A stretch of 64,000 bases of DNA from Novosphingobium sp. JCM 18896 (GTDB taxonomy: Bacteria; Pseudomonadota; Alphaproteobacteria; Sphingomonadales; Sphingomonadaceae). How positions within the stretch are numbered: the first letter of the stretch is position 1; each line of letters begins with the position of its first letter. The position numbers and the translations under genes were made by a program. The stretch covers positions 124,001 through 188,000 of the forward strand of contig NZ_JAPCZF010000002.1 of NCBI RefSeq assembly GCF_025938095.1, given 5' to 3'. Positions 51,798-59,817 of the stretch are shown here, piece after piece. The notes beneath the pieces were generated by a model. It worked only from the letters and a program-made list of their open reading frames with translations. It was not told the origin of the DNA and made no database searches.

Positions 51798-52525
51798 ACC
51801 TTCCACCCGGAATGGATCGCGACCAGACCGCCGAGGATCGGCTCGACCTTGGTCTGACTGAAACCGGCCGTGCGGATCATGCCCTCGAACTCGCGCATCG
51901 GCGGGAAACGGCGGATCGATTCGATCAGATAACGATAGCTTTCTGCATCGCCGGCGATCGCCTGGCCGATCTTCGGGACTAGCTTGTGCGAATAGGTGTC
52001 GTAGACTTCCTTGAAGCCCGGCCATTCGGTGGTCGAGAATTCGAGGCAGAAGAAGCGCCCGCCGTGGCGCAGCACGCGGAAGGCCTCTGCCAGCGCCTTG
52101 TCGATATGCGTCACGTTACGGATGCCGAAGGCGATCGTATAGGCGTCGAACACGCGGTCCTCGAAGGCCAGTTCCTCGGCGTTCTGGCGCGACCAGACCA
52201 AGCCGTCGATGCCGCGCTTCATCGCGCGTTCGATGCCGACGTCGAGCATGTCCTGATTGATGTCGGAGACGGTGATCTCCGCGCCGGTCTCGGCCATGCG
52301 GAAGGCGATGTCGCCGGTGCCGCCCGCCATGTCGAGGATCACCTCGCCCTCGCGCGGCTTCACCCGCCGGACGAACTTGTCCTTCCACAGCCGGTGCATG
52401 CCCACCGACATGGCGTCGTTCATGACGTCGTACTTGCGCGCGACGCTCGAGAAGACCGCGCCGACCCGCTCGACCTTCTCGTCCGCGGGAATGTCCTCGT
52501 AACCGAAGGATGCCTGTTCGCTCAT
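51794..52525 (-). CDS. ubiE: Ubiquinone/menaquinone C-methyltransferase UbiE
   Basis: A 243-residue class I SAM-dependent methyltransferase. VFSSVARKYDVMNDAMSVGMHRLWKD is diagnostic of UbiE, followed by the SAM motif ILDMAGGTGDIAFRMA and the YTIAFGIRNVTH segment. It methylates the benzoquinol ring in ubiquinone synthesis. The ATG at 52525 begins MSEQASFGYEDI; the open frame 28 codons upstream has no match and runs into the mutM promoter region. It is divergent from mutM with 55 bases between starts and overlaps the TTG of ubiB. Confidence 0.96.
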   Translation of the reverse strand: MSEQASFGYEDIPADEKVERVGAVFSSVARKYDVMNDAMSVGMHRLWKDKFVRRVKPREGEVILDMAGGTGDIAFRMAETGAEITVSDINQDMLDVGIERAMKRGIDGLVWSRQNAEELAFEDRVFDAYTIAFGIRNVTHIDKALAEAFRVLRHGGRFFCLEFSTTEWPGFKEVYDTYSHKLVPKIGQAIAGDAESYRYLIESIRRFPPMREFEGMIRTAGFSQTKVEPILGGLVAIHSGWKV

Positions 52526-52580
52526 GGTGTTGCGCCTTAGGGGGAATTGCCGCGCGGGCAAAGGGTGATAGAGCGCGCAA

Positions 52581-53393
52581 ATGCCCGAATTACCCGAAGT
52601 CGAAACCACGGTCCGCGGCCTCGCCCGCTATCTCGACGGCGCGAAGATCGCGCGGGTCGCGCTCAACCGGCCCGACCTGCGCCGCCCCTTCCCGCCCGGC
52701 CTGGTCCAGACCTTGACAGGAGCCACGGTCACCGGCCTCGGCCGCCGCGCCAAGTACGGGCTGATCCACACCGACCGCGACCAGACCATGGTGTTCCACC
52801 TCGGCATGTCGGGCCGCTGGCGGATCGAGCCCGAGCGCGCCGAGAAGCACGACCACCTCGTGCTCGAGACCGGTGCGGGCCACGTCCTCGCGCTCAACGA
52901 CGCGCGCCGGTTCGGCTCGGTCGATCTGATCGACACCGCCGCGCTCGAGCAATGGCCGCCCTTCGCCGCGCTCGGCCCCGAGCCGCTGGGTGACAATCTG
53001 ACACCGCGCCATCTCCACCAGGCCTTCAAGGATCGCGTGGCGCCGGTGAAGCCGCTGCTGCTCGACCAGCGGATCGTCGCCGGGCTCGGCAATATATACG
53101 TATGCGAAGCGCTCTACCGCGCGGGCATCCGCCCGGACAAAGAGGCCGGCAAGATCTCGCGCCCCGCGCTCGAGCGGCTGGTGCCGGCGATCAAGACCGT
53201 GCTCGCCGAATCGATCGAGGCCGGCGGCTCGACGATCCGCGACTATGCCCAGCCCAACGGCGAACTCGGCTACTTCGCCGCCTCGTGGCGCGTCTACGGC
53301 CGCGAGGGCGAAGCCTGCGACTGCGGCGGCACGGTCACCCGCTTCAACCAGGGCGGCCGCAGCACCTTCTGGTGCGCCAAGTGCCAGAAGTGA
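52581..53393 (+). CDS. mutM: Formamidopyrimidine-DNA glycosylase (Fpg)
   Basis: A 270-residue Fpg. It begins MPELPEVETTVRGL, whose Pro after Met and Glu are catalytic; the Lys near residue 57 is in RRAKYGLIH; and the C-terminal zinc finger is CDCGGTVTRFNQGGRSTFWC with two further residues to CQK. It excises 8-oxoguanine and ring-opened purines and nicks the strand by beta/delta elimination. It is divergent from ubiE and convergent with the serpin gene, four bases between stops. Confidence 0.97.
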   Translation: MPELPEVETTVRGLARYLDGAKIARVALNRPDLRRPFPPGLVQTLTGATVTGLGRRAKYGLIHTDRDQTMVFHLGMSGRWRIEPERAEKHDHLVLETGAGHVLALNDARRFGSVDLIDTAALEQWPPFAALGPEPLGDNLTPRHLHQAFKDRVAPVKPLLLDQRIVAGLGNIYVCEALYRAGIRPDKEAGKISRPALERLVPAIKTVLAESIEAGGSTIRDYAQPNGELGYFAASWRVYGREGEACDCGGTVTRFNQGGRSTFWCAKCQK

Positions 53394-53397
53394 GGCA

Positions 53398-54717
53398 CTA
53401 GCCCGCGGACGGCGCGACGTAGCGGCCCATAAAGAGGATGAGGCCAGTACGGCGGTCGCGCAGCAGGAACAGGAATGGCTTGTCGGCGCGGAAGATGAAG
53501 GGCGGCGGCGGTGGCGGGCCTCGGCGGCCCGACGTGACTATATCCATGATGACAGCTGTCGCGGCTGCCGCCTCGGAGCCTGCCTCATCGACGTCGAGAT
53601 AGGCCTGATGAATGACCTTTCTGATCTTGAGCCCCGCACTCTCAGGCTCATGCGGCAAAGGAAAACTCGTCATTCCCGAAAAGTCAGCACGATCCGAAAA
53701 CGCGGTCGTAGCCCCCACTTCTTTTAGCGTGTCCACCAAGTCCTGGCGCCATTCGACGCGCATCTTTGGCAAAGTCAGGATCGTGTCTCGGAAATCTCCC
53801 CCCTGCAGGTCACCCAGCCAGCGCGTCAGTTCTTCGGACGTCAGTTCGGCCTCGAAGCGAGGGAGCGCTTCCCGCGAGTTTGGAACGAACACCGCCATTT
53901 CGATCTCGCGCCCCTGATAGGGCAGGAGAATTGCCTTGATCCCTTTGCGCTCGACGATCTGGAATGACGCGCGCTGGGTCATCAGCGGAATGACCGGCTT
54001 TTCGCCCGCCAGCGTCTCGAAAACTTGGGACTTGGTCGCTGCCGCGTCGAAGCCCTGCGCCCACAATCCCTTCCAGTAGATCGTGTTCACGAGAATCGCG
54101 CGCGTTCCATCCGTGACATCTGGGGACAGCAACAAATCCCGAATCTTGCCCCGCGTACGGTCCTCGACCCAGCCGTTGATCCGAGTTCGCGCCGTCTCGG
54201 CATTCTTCTGAAAATCCACCCGCTGCAAACCGGCATCAGCGAATCGCGCCATGTCGGCTTCGTATTCGGGCAGCAGCGAAATGCCGTCCTGAAGCCAGAT
54301 AGCATTGCCCGTACGCAGTTCGCGGCCCTCGCCCACGAAATTCATGCTCGCGAGGATTTGCGCATTGGCCCGCAGGTATTCGCGCGGCGGCTGGCCGAAA
54401 CGGAGCACGCGCTCGAGCTCGGCCGCGGTCTCGCCGCGCGCACCGCGATAGGCGAGGCCCACCGCGACCGAGACGCTGGCGGGCGAGAGGAAGTGATTCT
54501 CGCCCGTCTTGAGCGTCCGGCGATAGAGGTCGAGCGAGAAGGCATTGATCCCGGCCACGGCCGCCTGGGCTTCGGCATCGAGCGGCGCCGCGAGCGGAAC
54601 ATGACGGACCGGCGCAGGAATCTCGTCCACCGCCGGCTCTGGCGACTGTGCCGCCAAAGGCTGGCTAGCCAAAGTCGCGGCCAGCGCCGTCAGAACACGC
54701 GCGCGCATCGACATCAT
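53398..54717 (-). CDS. Serpin-family protein, secreted
   Basis: A 439-residue protein with a Sec signal peptide (RVLTALAATLASQPLAAQ) and a serpin fold: FLSPASVSVAVGLAYRGARGETAAEL near the N-terminus, AILVNTIYWKGLW, and the shutter/C-terminal FIFRADKPFLFLLRD followed by LFMGRY. The reactive-loop hinge is DEAGSEAAAAT, the Ala-rich form seen in inhibitory serpins. Counting from the hinge, the scissile bond would fall near Val-Thr in MDIVTSG, followed by six prolines. It probably inhibits a periplasmic or external serine protease. The start at 54717 has GGGGGAG upstream. It is transcribed alone. Confidence 0.88.
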   Translation of the reverse strand: MMSMRARVLTALAATLASQPLAAQSPEPAVDEIPAPVRHVPLAAPLDAEAQAAVAGINAFSLDLYRRTLKTGENHFLSPASVSVAVGLAYRGARGETAAELERVLRFGQPPREYLRANAQILASMNFVGEGRELRTGNAIWLQDGISLLPEYEADMARFADAGLQRVDFQKNAETARTRINGWVEDRTRGKIRDLLLSPDVTDGTRAILVNTIYWKGLWAQGFDAAATKSQVFETLAGEKPVIPLMTQRASFQIVERKGIKAILLPYQGREIEMAVFVPNSREALPRFEAELTSEELTRWLGDLQGGDFRDTILTLPKMRVEWRQDLVDTLKEVGATTAFSDRADFSGMTSFPLPHEPESAGLKIRKVIHQAYLDVDEAGSEAAAATAVIMDIVTSGRRGPPPPPPFIFRADKPFLFLLRDRRTGLILFMGRYVAPSAG

Positions 54718-54824
54718 ACAGCTCTCCCCCACGAACCGCTCGCATCCTGGACGGTGCCGCGCTACGCCTTGGTAAAGCGCGGCATGAGGGCGCATCCCTA
54801 TGCCACGGGGCCGGGCCATATTGC

Positions 54825-54853
54825 TTGACGATTCGGACCCTCGTCGCTAAGGG
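54825..54853 (+). promoter_or_regulatory. Putative rpsT promoter
   Basis: TTGACG at 54825-54830 and TAAGGG at 54848-54853 are 17 bases apart; the -35 is a good match, the -10 poor. It would give a leader of about 80 bases before rpsT. It is placed in the gap between the divergent serpin and rpsT genes. Confidence 0.4.
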
Positions 54854-54937
54854 CCGCGCTTTCCGGCGGGCTTGCTCGCCCGCAATGCTATCGATTTTTA
54901 CCAGCTACGGCCCCTGCGGCCATGACAGAGGACAGAC

Positions 54938-55198
54938 ATGGCCAATACGCCGCAAGCCCGTAAGCGCATCCGCCGCAACGAAAACCGCGCCCTGATCAAC
55001 GGCAACCGCCTGAGCCGCATCCGCACCTTCGTGAAGAAGGTCGAGGCCGCGCTCGCCGGTGGCGACAAGGACGCCGCCGCTGCCGCGCTCAAGGAAGCCC
55101 AGCCCGAAATGGCGCGTGGCGTCGCACGCGGCGTGCTTCACAAGAACACTGCCTCGCGCAAGCTGTCGCGTCTGACGAAGCGCGTCGCCGCTCTCTGA
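54938..55198 (+). CDS. rpsT: 30S ribosomal protein S20
   Basis: An 86-residue, very basic protein beginning [20 protein letters not shown] with [16 protein letters not shown] near the end, the standard S20 features. It binds 16S rRNA at the base of the small subunit. An AGAGGA ribosome site lies six bases before the ATG. A strong terminator hairpin follows 54 bases after the stop. It sits upstream of dnaA, an arrangement common in alphaproteobacteria. Confidence 0.97.
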   Translation: MANTPQARKRIRRNENRALINGNRLSRIRTFVKKVEAALAGGDKDAAAAALKEAQPEMARGVARGVLHKNTASRKLSRLTKRVAAL

Positions 55199-55251
55199 TT
55201 CGATATGCGATTCGCTCGCTCATAACGCAGTGAGCGGGACGAAAACGGAAC

Positions 55252-55283
55252 ATGGCCGGTGCCTCGGGCGCCGGCCATTTTTT
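55252..55283 (+). terminator. Rho-independent terminator of rpsT
   Basis: A stem of about 12 base pairs, ATGGCCGGTGCC with GGCGCCGGCCAT, closed by a TCG loop and one G-T wobble pair, is followed at once by a run of six T. It lies 54 bases after the rpsT stop. Confidence 0.9.
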
Positions 55284-55642
55284 CATGTCCGGAAGACACG
55301 ATGATGACGTTCCGGTGAAGTCCTTGAATTCCCGCGATTCGGCGCAGACCCTGAGAAATATTCTAATGAATTCATAGGGTTGATTGGGCGTTAGGGATTG
55401 CCTCAGCCGTTCCGCTGTCAAGGCAGTATATTTCAATTTTTTTGCAGGGCGCGCCTTGCTCTTCGCGCCAAGTCATCCATAAATCGGTCCTCCCAGCGCA
55501 GGGTCGCGCCGGGGAAATTGCTACAGAAATTCGAGTGGGGCACCGCATCTCTGGATGGGGTGAGAGGGTTTCGTGCGCATGTGCGATTTCCGACGGGAAT
55601 CGTGTGCGTGTGTGGGGTCGTACAATTTTAGAGGAGGACCGT
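55284..55642 (+). promoter_or_regulatory. dnaA upstream region (gene-free) with putative promoter
   Basis: This gene-free stretch between the rpsT terminator and dnaA is AT-richer than its surroundings (for example TATATTTCAATTTTTTT near 55430). TACAAT at 55621-55626 is a good -10 candidate just before the dnaA ribosome site, implying a short leader; the matching -35 is weak. I saw no consensus TTATCCACA DnaA boxes; TCATCCATA near 55480 has two mismatches. There is no sign of the replication origin here. Confidence 0.4.
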
Positions 55643-57142
55643 GTGACGGTTTCTCAGACGGGGGGACGCGTGACTGCGACACCTGGCAAAGGTAAGGTTT
55701 GCGACGCGAAGATGGATGAGGATCGGGAAGCGCTCGACTTGGCGGCGGACTGGGCTGACATCAGCCAGGGTCTCCGCAAGGACCTGGGCCAGCAACTCCA
55801 CAGCCAATGGATCAAGCCGATTCAGGTCGGTTCGTTCTGCAAGGAAACGGGTACGCTCGACCTGTTCCTGCCGACCGAGTTCTCCGCCAACTGGGTGGCC
55901 GATCGATTCGCCGATCGCCTCTCGCTGGCGTGGAAGATCGCGCGGCCCGACGTGCGCCATGTACGCATCTCGGTCCACCCGGGCCGTCGCCCGCTGCCCG
56001 AGCTGCGACTCGGCGGTGCCGGCGGCAGCGCCCGCCGTCCGGCCAATGACGGTGCACCGTCGCTCGACACGGGTGCCGCCAGCCTCGGCGGCCAGGAATT
56101 CGGCGCGCTCGTCCAGGGCTCGGTGGGCCTCGACCCGTCGCTGACCTTCGCCAGCTTCGTCACGGGTAATGCCAACGTGCTCGCCTGCAACGCCGCGCAG
56201 CGCATGGCCGCGGTCGAATCGCCGCAGTTCTCGCCGCTCTACCTCAAGGCCGCCACCGGCCAGGGCAAGACGCACCTGCTTCATGCGATCGGCCACGCCT
56301 ATCTGCAGGCGCACCCGCGGGCGCGCATCTTCTACTGCTCGGCCGAGCGCTTCATGGTCGAATTCGTTCAGGCGCTGCGCCAGAACCAGATGATCGAGTT
56401 CAAGTCGCGGCTGCGCGGCTTCGACCTGCTGCTGGTCGACGACATCCAGTTCATCATCGGCAAGGCTTCGGCGCAGGAAGAGCTGCTCTACACGATCGAC
56501 GCGCTGCTGGCCGAGGGCAAGCGGCTGGTCTTCGCCGCCGACCGTGCGCCGCAGGCGCTCGACGGCGTCGAGCAGCGTCTGCTGAGCCGCCTGTCGATGG
56601 GCCTCGTCGCCGACATCCAGCCGGCCGACATCGAACTGCGCCGCTCGATCCTCGAGCATCGCCTCGCGCGCTTCGCCCCCAGCGACGTGCCGAGCGACGT
56701 GATCGAGTTCCTGGCGCGCACGATCAACCGCAACGTCCGCGAGCTCGTCGGCGGGCTCAACAAGCTGATCGCCTATGCCCAGCTGACGGGCCAGGCGGTT
56801 TCGCTCCAGCTCGCCGAAGAACAGCTCACCGACATCCTCTCGGCGAATCGCAAGCGCATCACGATCGACGAGATCCAGCGCACGGTCTGCCAGTTCTACC
56901 GCGTCGACCGCACCGAAATGGCCTCCAAGCGCCGCGCCCGCGCGGTCGTTCGACCGCGCCAGGTGGCGATGTACCTCGCCAAGGTGCTGACGCCGCGCTC
57001 GTACCCCGAGATCGGCCGCAAGTTCGGCGGCCGCGATCACTCGACGGTGATCCACGCGGTGCGCCTGATCGAAGACCTGCGCGCCCGCGACGCCGACATG
57101 GACGGCGACGTTCGCAGCCTGCTGCGCCAGCTCGAGAGCTGA
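55643..57142 (+). CDS. dnaA: Chromosomal replication initiator protein DnaA
   Basis: A 499-residue DnaA. Domain I starts near residue 25 ([21 protein letters not shown]), a Gly-rich linker follows, then the AAA+ domain with Walker [14 protein letters not shown], Walker [11 protein letters not shown] and sensor region [18 protein letters not shown]. The C-terminal domain IV has the signature [36 protein letters not shown] that binds DnaA boxes. The start is GTG at 55643 with a very strong GAGGAGGA ribosome site; the frame is open 67 codons further upstream without family match. It is preceded by rpsT and its terminator. Confidence 0.95.
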   Translation: MTVSQTGGRVTATPGKGKVCDAKMDEDREALDLAADWADISQGLRKDLGQQLHSQWIKPIQVGSFCKETGTLDLFLPTEFSANWVADRFADRLSLAWKIARPDVRHVRISVHPGRRPLPELRLGGAGGSARRPANDGAPSLDTGAASLGGQEFGALVQGSVGLDPSLTFASFVTGNANVLACNAAQRMAAVESPQFSPLYLKAATGQGKTHLLHAIGHAYLQAHPRARIFYCSAERFMVEFVQALRQNQMIEFKSRLRGFDLLLVDDIQFIIGKASAQEELLYTIDALLAEGKRLVFAADRAPQALDGVEQRLLSRLSMGLVADIQPADIELRRSILEHRLARFAPSDVPSDVIEFLARTINRNVRELVGGLNKLIAYAQLTGQAVSLQLAEEQLTDILSANRKRITIDEIQRTVCQFYRVDRTEMASKRRARAVVRPRQVAMYLAKVLTPRSYPEIGRKFGGRDHSTVIHAVRLIEDLRARDADMDGDVRSLLRQLES

Positions 57143-57152
57143 GCACCAGTCA

Positions 57153-57226
57153 CCCTTCGACAAGCTCAGGGTGAGCGGTTAGGGGCAGAATATCCCCAAC
57201 CCCGTTCGTGCTGAGCTTGTCGAAGC
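57153..57226. repeat. Interspersed palindromic repeat, family C copy 3
   Basis: A 74-base element between dnaA and the MoeB/ThiF gene, arms CCCTTCGACAAGCTCAGGGTGAGCGG and CTGAGCTTGTCGAAG, with an internal GGGGCAG…CCCC centre. Its right arm is translated as LSLSKHA in frame with the next gene, which makes a false longer start. Confidence 0.85.
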
Positions 57227-57249
57227 ACGCGTGCGCAAGGCCGCCCGAC

Positions 57250-58044
57250 ATGCTCCCGCCCGATCGCCTCAACCGCTTCGCACGCCATATCGTCCTGCCC
57301 GAAGTGGGGGGCGCCGGGCAGGTCGCACTCGCGCAATCGCACGTCACACTGATGGGCTGCGGGGGAATCGGCAGCCCCGCGCTGCAGTATCTGGCCGCCG
57401 CGGGAATCGGTCGGCTCACGCTGATCGACAGCGACACGGTCGAGGAAAGCAATCTTCAGCGGCAAACGATATTCACGCCCGCAGACATCGGCCGGGCCAA
57501 GGCCGAAGTGGCAGCGGACTGGGTAACGCGCTTCGATCCGGCGATCGAGGTCCGAACGGTCGTGGCCAGGGTGGGAACCGGCAACGCCGCGCAAATCCTG
57601 GAAGGCAGCGACCTCGTACTCGACGGCTGTGACAACTTCGCGACTCGGCTGGCCGTGTCGGACGCCTGCGTCGCGCTCGGCATTCCGCTGACCAGCGCCG
57701 CGCTCGGCCGCTTCCAGGGGCAGATCGCCAACTTCGCCGGGCACTTGGACGGAGAGGCCTGCTATCGCTGCTTCGTCGGCGACGCCTTCGATGCCGAGGA
57801 CTGCGACACCTGCGCCGCCGACGGCGTGCTCGGCGCGATGGCCGGCACGGTCGGCACTTTCACGGCGATGCACGCGATTCGCGTGCTGCTCGAGGGCAAG
57901 GCCGCGCTCGGCCAGCCGCTCTGGGGCCAGCTCCAGCTATTCGACGGCCTCGCGCCGAGCCTCAGGGCGCTGAAGATCGCCAAGGATCCCGAGTGCAAGG
58001 GCTGCGGCTCACCAACTCGCGCCGTCGATCAGACGGCGGGGTAG
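57250..58044 (+). CDS. HesA/MoeB/ThiF-family adenylyltransferase
   Basis: A 264-residue E1-like enzyme. The ATP site is GCGGIGSPALQYLAAAGIGRLTLIDSDTVEESNLQRQ, the family's hallmark; two CxxC pairs (CYRC and, near the end, CKGC) bind a structural zinc. It adenylates the C-terminal Gly-Gly of a sulfur-carrier protein in molybdopterin (MoeB) or thiamine (ThiF) synthesis. No rhodanese domain follows, so the short form. The ATG at 57250 is chosen because the 14 residues before it come from repeat C3. Its 3' end overlaps a convergent gene by 36 bases. Confidence 0.88.
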   Translation: MLPPDRLNRFARHIVLPEVGGAGQVALAQSHVTLMGCGGIGSPALQYLAAAGIGRLTLIDSDTVEESNLQRQTIFTPADIGRAKAEVAADWVTRFDPAIEVRTVVARVGTGNAAQILEGSDLVLDGCDNFATRLAVSDACVALGIPLTSAALGRFQGQIANFAGHLDGEACYRCFVGDAFDAEDCDTCAADGVLGAMAGTVGTFTAMHAIRVLLEGKAALGQPLWGQLQLFDGLAPSLRALKIAKDPECKGCGSPTRAVDQTAG

Positions 58045-58344
58045 CGCTTCCCATAGCGCGGGATCGAACAGCCTGAGGTTCACCCCCATACGATCGTAGG
58101 CCGGATCGAACGCGGTCCAGTGCGTGATGATCCCGCAGGTCGGGCAATGCCACAGCGTCATGGTTCGATCGCCCTGCACATAGCCTTGGCCCTCGCCTTC
58201 CACCGTCACCCGATTCGGCGAGGAATAGGTCCACAGCGCGCCGGTGCGCCGGCAGATCGAGCAGTTGCATTGGCCGGCATCGACCGGGTCGTCGGCGATC
58301 GTGATCTTGATGGCGCCGCAATGGCAGCTCCCATGGTGGCTCAT
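58009..58344 (-). CDS. GFA-domain protein (glutathione-dependent formaldehyde-activating/CENP-V type)
   Basis: A 111-residue zinc protein. HHGSCHCGAIKITI begins it, followed by QCNCSICRRTGALWTY and CPTCGIITHWT, giving the seven conserved cysteines of the GFA/CENP-V fold with two zinc sites. Family members bind glutathione conjugates; formaldehyde activation is only one suggested activity. The start overlaps the cobB stop by four bases (ATGA), so the two are coupled. The 3' end overlaps the convergent MoeB/ThiF gene. Confidence 0.9.
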   Translation of the reverse strand: MSHHGSCHCGAIKITIADDPVDAGQCNCSICRRTGALWTYSSPNRVTVEGEGQGYVQGDRTMTLWHCPTCGIITHWTAFDPAYDRMGVNLRLFDPALWEALPRRLIDGASW

Positions 58345-59048
58345 GCCAGAATCTCCTCGACCCAGGCCGGGACGATCTCGGTCGCCGGCCCCAGCCGGCT
58401 CTCGTGGAACCAGGACGAACCCTGCGACGGCTCGAGATTGAGCTCGAGCGTCCGCACGCCGAGATCGCGCGCGCCGCGCACGAAGCCGGCGGCAGGATAG
58501 ACCGCGCCCGAAGTGCCGATCGAGACGAACAGGTCCGCCGCGCGCAGCGCCGCGTAGATCGCGTCCATCCGGTAGGGCATCTCGCCGAACCAGACGACGT
58601 CGGGTCGCAGCGCGCTTTCGCCGCACCGCGGGCAGGCCGGCCGGTCGATCAGCGGCCCGGTCCAGGGCGAGCGCTGGTCGCAGGCCGTGCACCAGGCGTT
58701 CAGATGCTCGCCATGCATGTGCAGCATCCGCCGCGCCCCGCCGCGCTCGTGAAGATCGTCGATGTTCTGCGTGACGATCAGCAAATCACCCGACCACTCG
58801 GCATCGAGCCGGCCCAGCGCCAAGTGCGCCGCGTTGGGCTGCTTCTCCTGGATCGCCGCACGGCGCATGTCGTAGAAGCCGAGCACGAGATCGGGATCGC
58901 GCGCGAAAGCCTCGGGCGTGGCGACGTCCTCGGGCTTGTAGCGCTCCCACAGCCCGCCGGCGGTGCGGAAGGTGTCGATGCCGCTTTCGGCGCTGACACC
59001 CGCGCCGGTGAGGATCACGATGTTGCGGATTTGGCTCATCGCGGCCAT
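58341..59048 (-). CDS. cobB: NAD-dependent protein deacylase (sirtuin, CobB)
   Basis: A 235-residue sirtuin. NAD site GAGVSAESGIDTFR, catalytic TQNIDDLHERGG and HMHGE with the base His, and a zinc tetrad CTAC…CPRC. GFYDMRR carries a Tyr-x-x-Arg pair like that of SIRT5 and E. coli CobB, which accommodates negatively charged acyl groups, so desuccinylation as well as deacetylation is likely. The start may be 59048 or, three codons later, 59039. It is divergent from dapB and coupled to the GFA gene. Confidence 0.93.
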   Translation of the reverse strand: MAAMSQIRNIVILTGAGVSAESGIDTFRTAGGLWERYKPEDVATPEAFARDPDLVLGFYDMRRAAIQEKQPNAAHLALGRLDAEWSGDLLIVTQNIDDLHERGGARRMLHMHGEHLNAWCTACDQRSPWTGPLIDRPACPRCGESALRPDVVWFGEMPYRMDAIYAALRAADLFVSIGTSGAVYPAAGFVRGARDLGVRTLELNLEPSQGSSWFHESRLGPATEIVPAWVEEILA

Positions 59049-59075
59049 GAAGCACGCCCTGAAGCGGAGATGCAA

Positions 59076-59804
59076 ATGGCGCGTATCGGAATCATCGGCA
59101 GCGAAGGACGCATGGGCCAGGCGATCGCCGCGGCCCTGGCGGCCGCAGGCGAGACGCTGTCGGGCGGGATCGACAAGGGCGGCGACGTCGAGGCGCTGGC
59201 CAAGGTCAGCGACGTGCTGATCGACTTTTCCTCGCCGCACGCGCTCGAAGCCAATCTCGACGCGGCGGTGGCGGCGGGCATTCCGATCGTGGTCGGCACC
59301 ACCGGGCTGGAGGAACGCCACCATTTCCTCTGCGACAACGCCGCCGAGGGTACGGCCGTGCTCCAGACGGGCAACACCTCGCTCGGCGTCACCCTGCTCG
59401 CCCATCTCGTGCGCGAGGCGGCGCAGCGGCTCGGCGACGACTGGGACATCGAGATCGTCGAGACGCACCACCGCAACAAGGTCGACGCCCCCTCGGGCAC
59501 GGCCCTGCTGCTCGGCGAAGCGGCCGCAGAGGGCCGCGGTATCGGCCTCTCGCAGATGAGCGAACGCGGCCGCGACGGCATCACCGGCAAGCGCGGCGAG
59601 GGTACGATCGGCTTCGCGTCCCTGCGCGGCGGATCGGTCGCGGGCGACCACACGGTCCACTTCCTCGCCGACAACGAGCGCCTGTCGCTGTCCCACCTGG
59701 CCGAGAACCGTACGATCTTCGCCAAGGGCGCGGTGCGCGCGGCGCAGTGGCTGCTCGGCAAGCCCAAGGGCCGCTACACGATGCCCGAGGTATTGGGTCT
59801 GTGA
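59076..59804 (+). CDS. dapB: 4-hydroxy-tetrahydrodipicolinate reductase
   Basis: A 242-residue DapB. Coenzyme motif RIGIIGSEGRMGQAI at the start, active-site VETHHRNKVDAPSGTAL in the second half, GTTGL around residue 80. It reduces 4-hydroxy-tetrahydrodipicolinate in lysine and diaminopimelate synthesis. The ATG at 59076 has a GGAG ribosome site six bases before; an ATG two codons earlier (59070) is possible. It precedes nth by 13 bases, a common alphaproteobacterial pair, and dapE lies further downstream on the other strand. Confidence 0.96.
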   Translation: MARIGIIGSEGRMGQAIAAALAAAGETLSGGIDKGGDVEALAKVSDVLIDFSSPHALEANLDAAVAAGIPIVVGTTGLEERHHFLCDNAAEGTAVLQTGNTSLGVTLLAHLVREAAQRLGDDWDIEIVETHHRNKVDAPSGTALLLGEAAAEGRGIGLSQMSERGRDGITGKRGEGTIGFASLRGGSVAGDHTVHFLADNERLSLSHLAENRTIFAKGAVRAAQWLLGKPKGRYTMPEVLGL

Positions 59805-59817
59805 GAGTTTTGGGACT

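Noticed and set aside
55284..55642. Chromosome origin next to dnaA
   Set aside because: No cluster of DnaA boxes was seen, and in alphaproteobacteria oriC is usually not beside dnaA.
895..57226. CRISPR array made of the repeated segments
   Set aside because: Copies are single, kilobases apart, and palindromic with no regular spacers; there are no cas genes.
57208..57249. Longer start for the MoeB/ThiF gene (MLSLSKHACARPPD extension)
   Set aside because: The extra residues are encoded by repeat C3. The family N-terminus fits the ATG at 57250.
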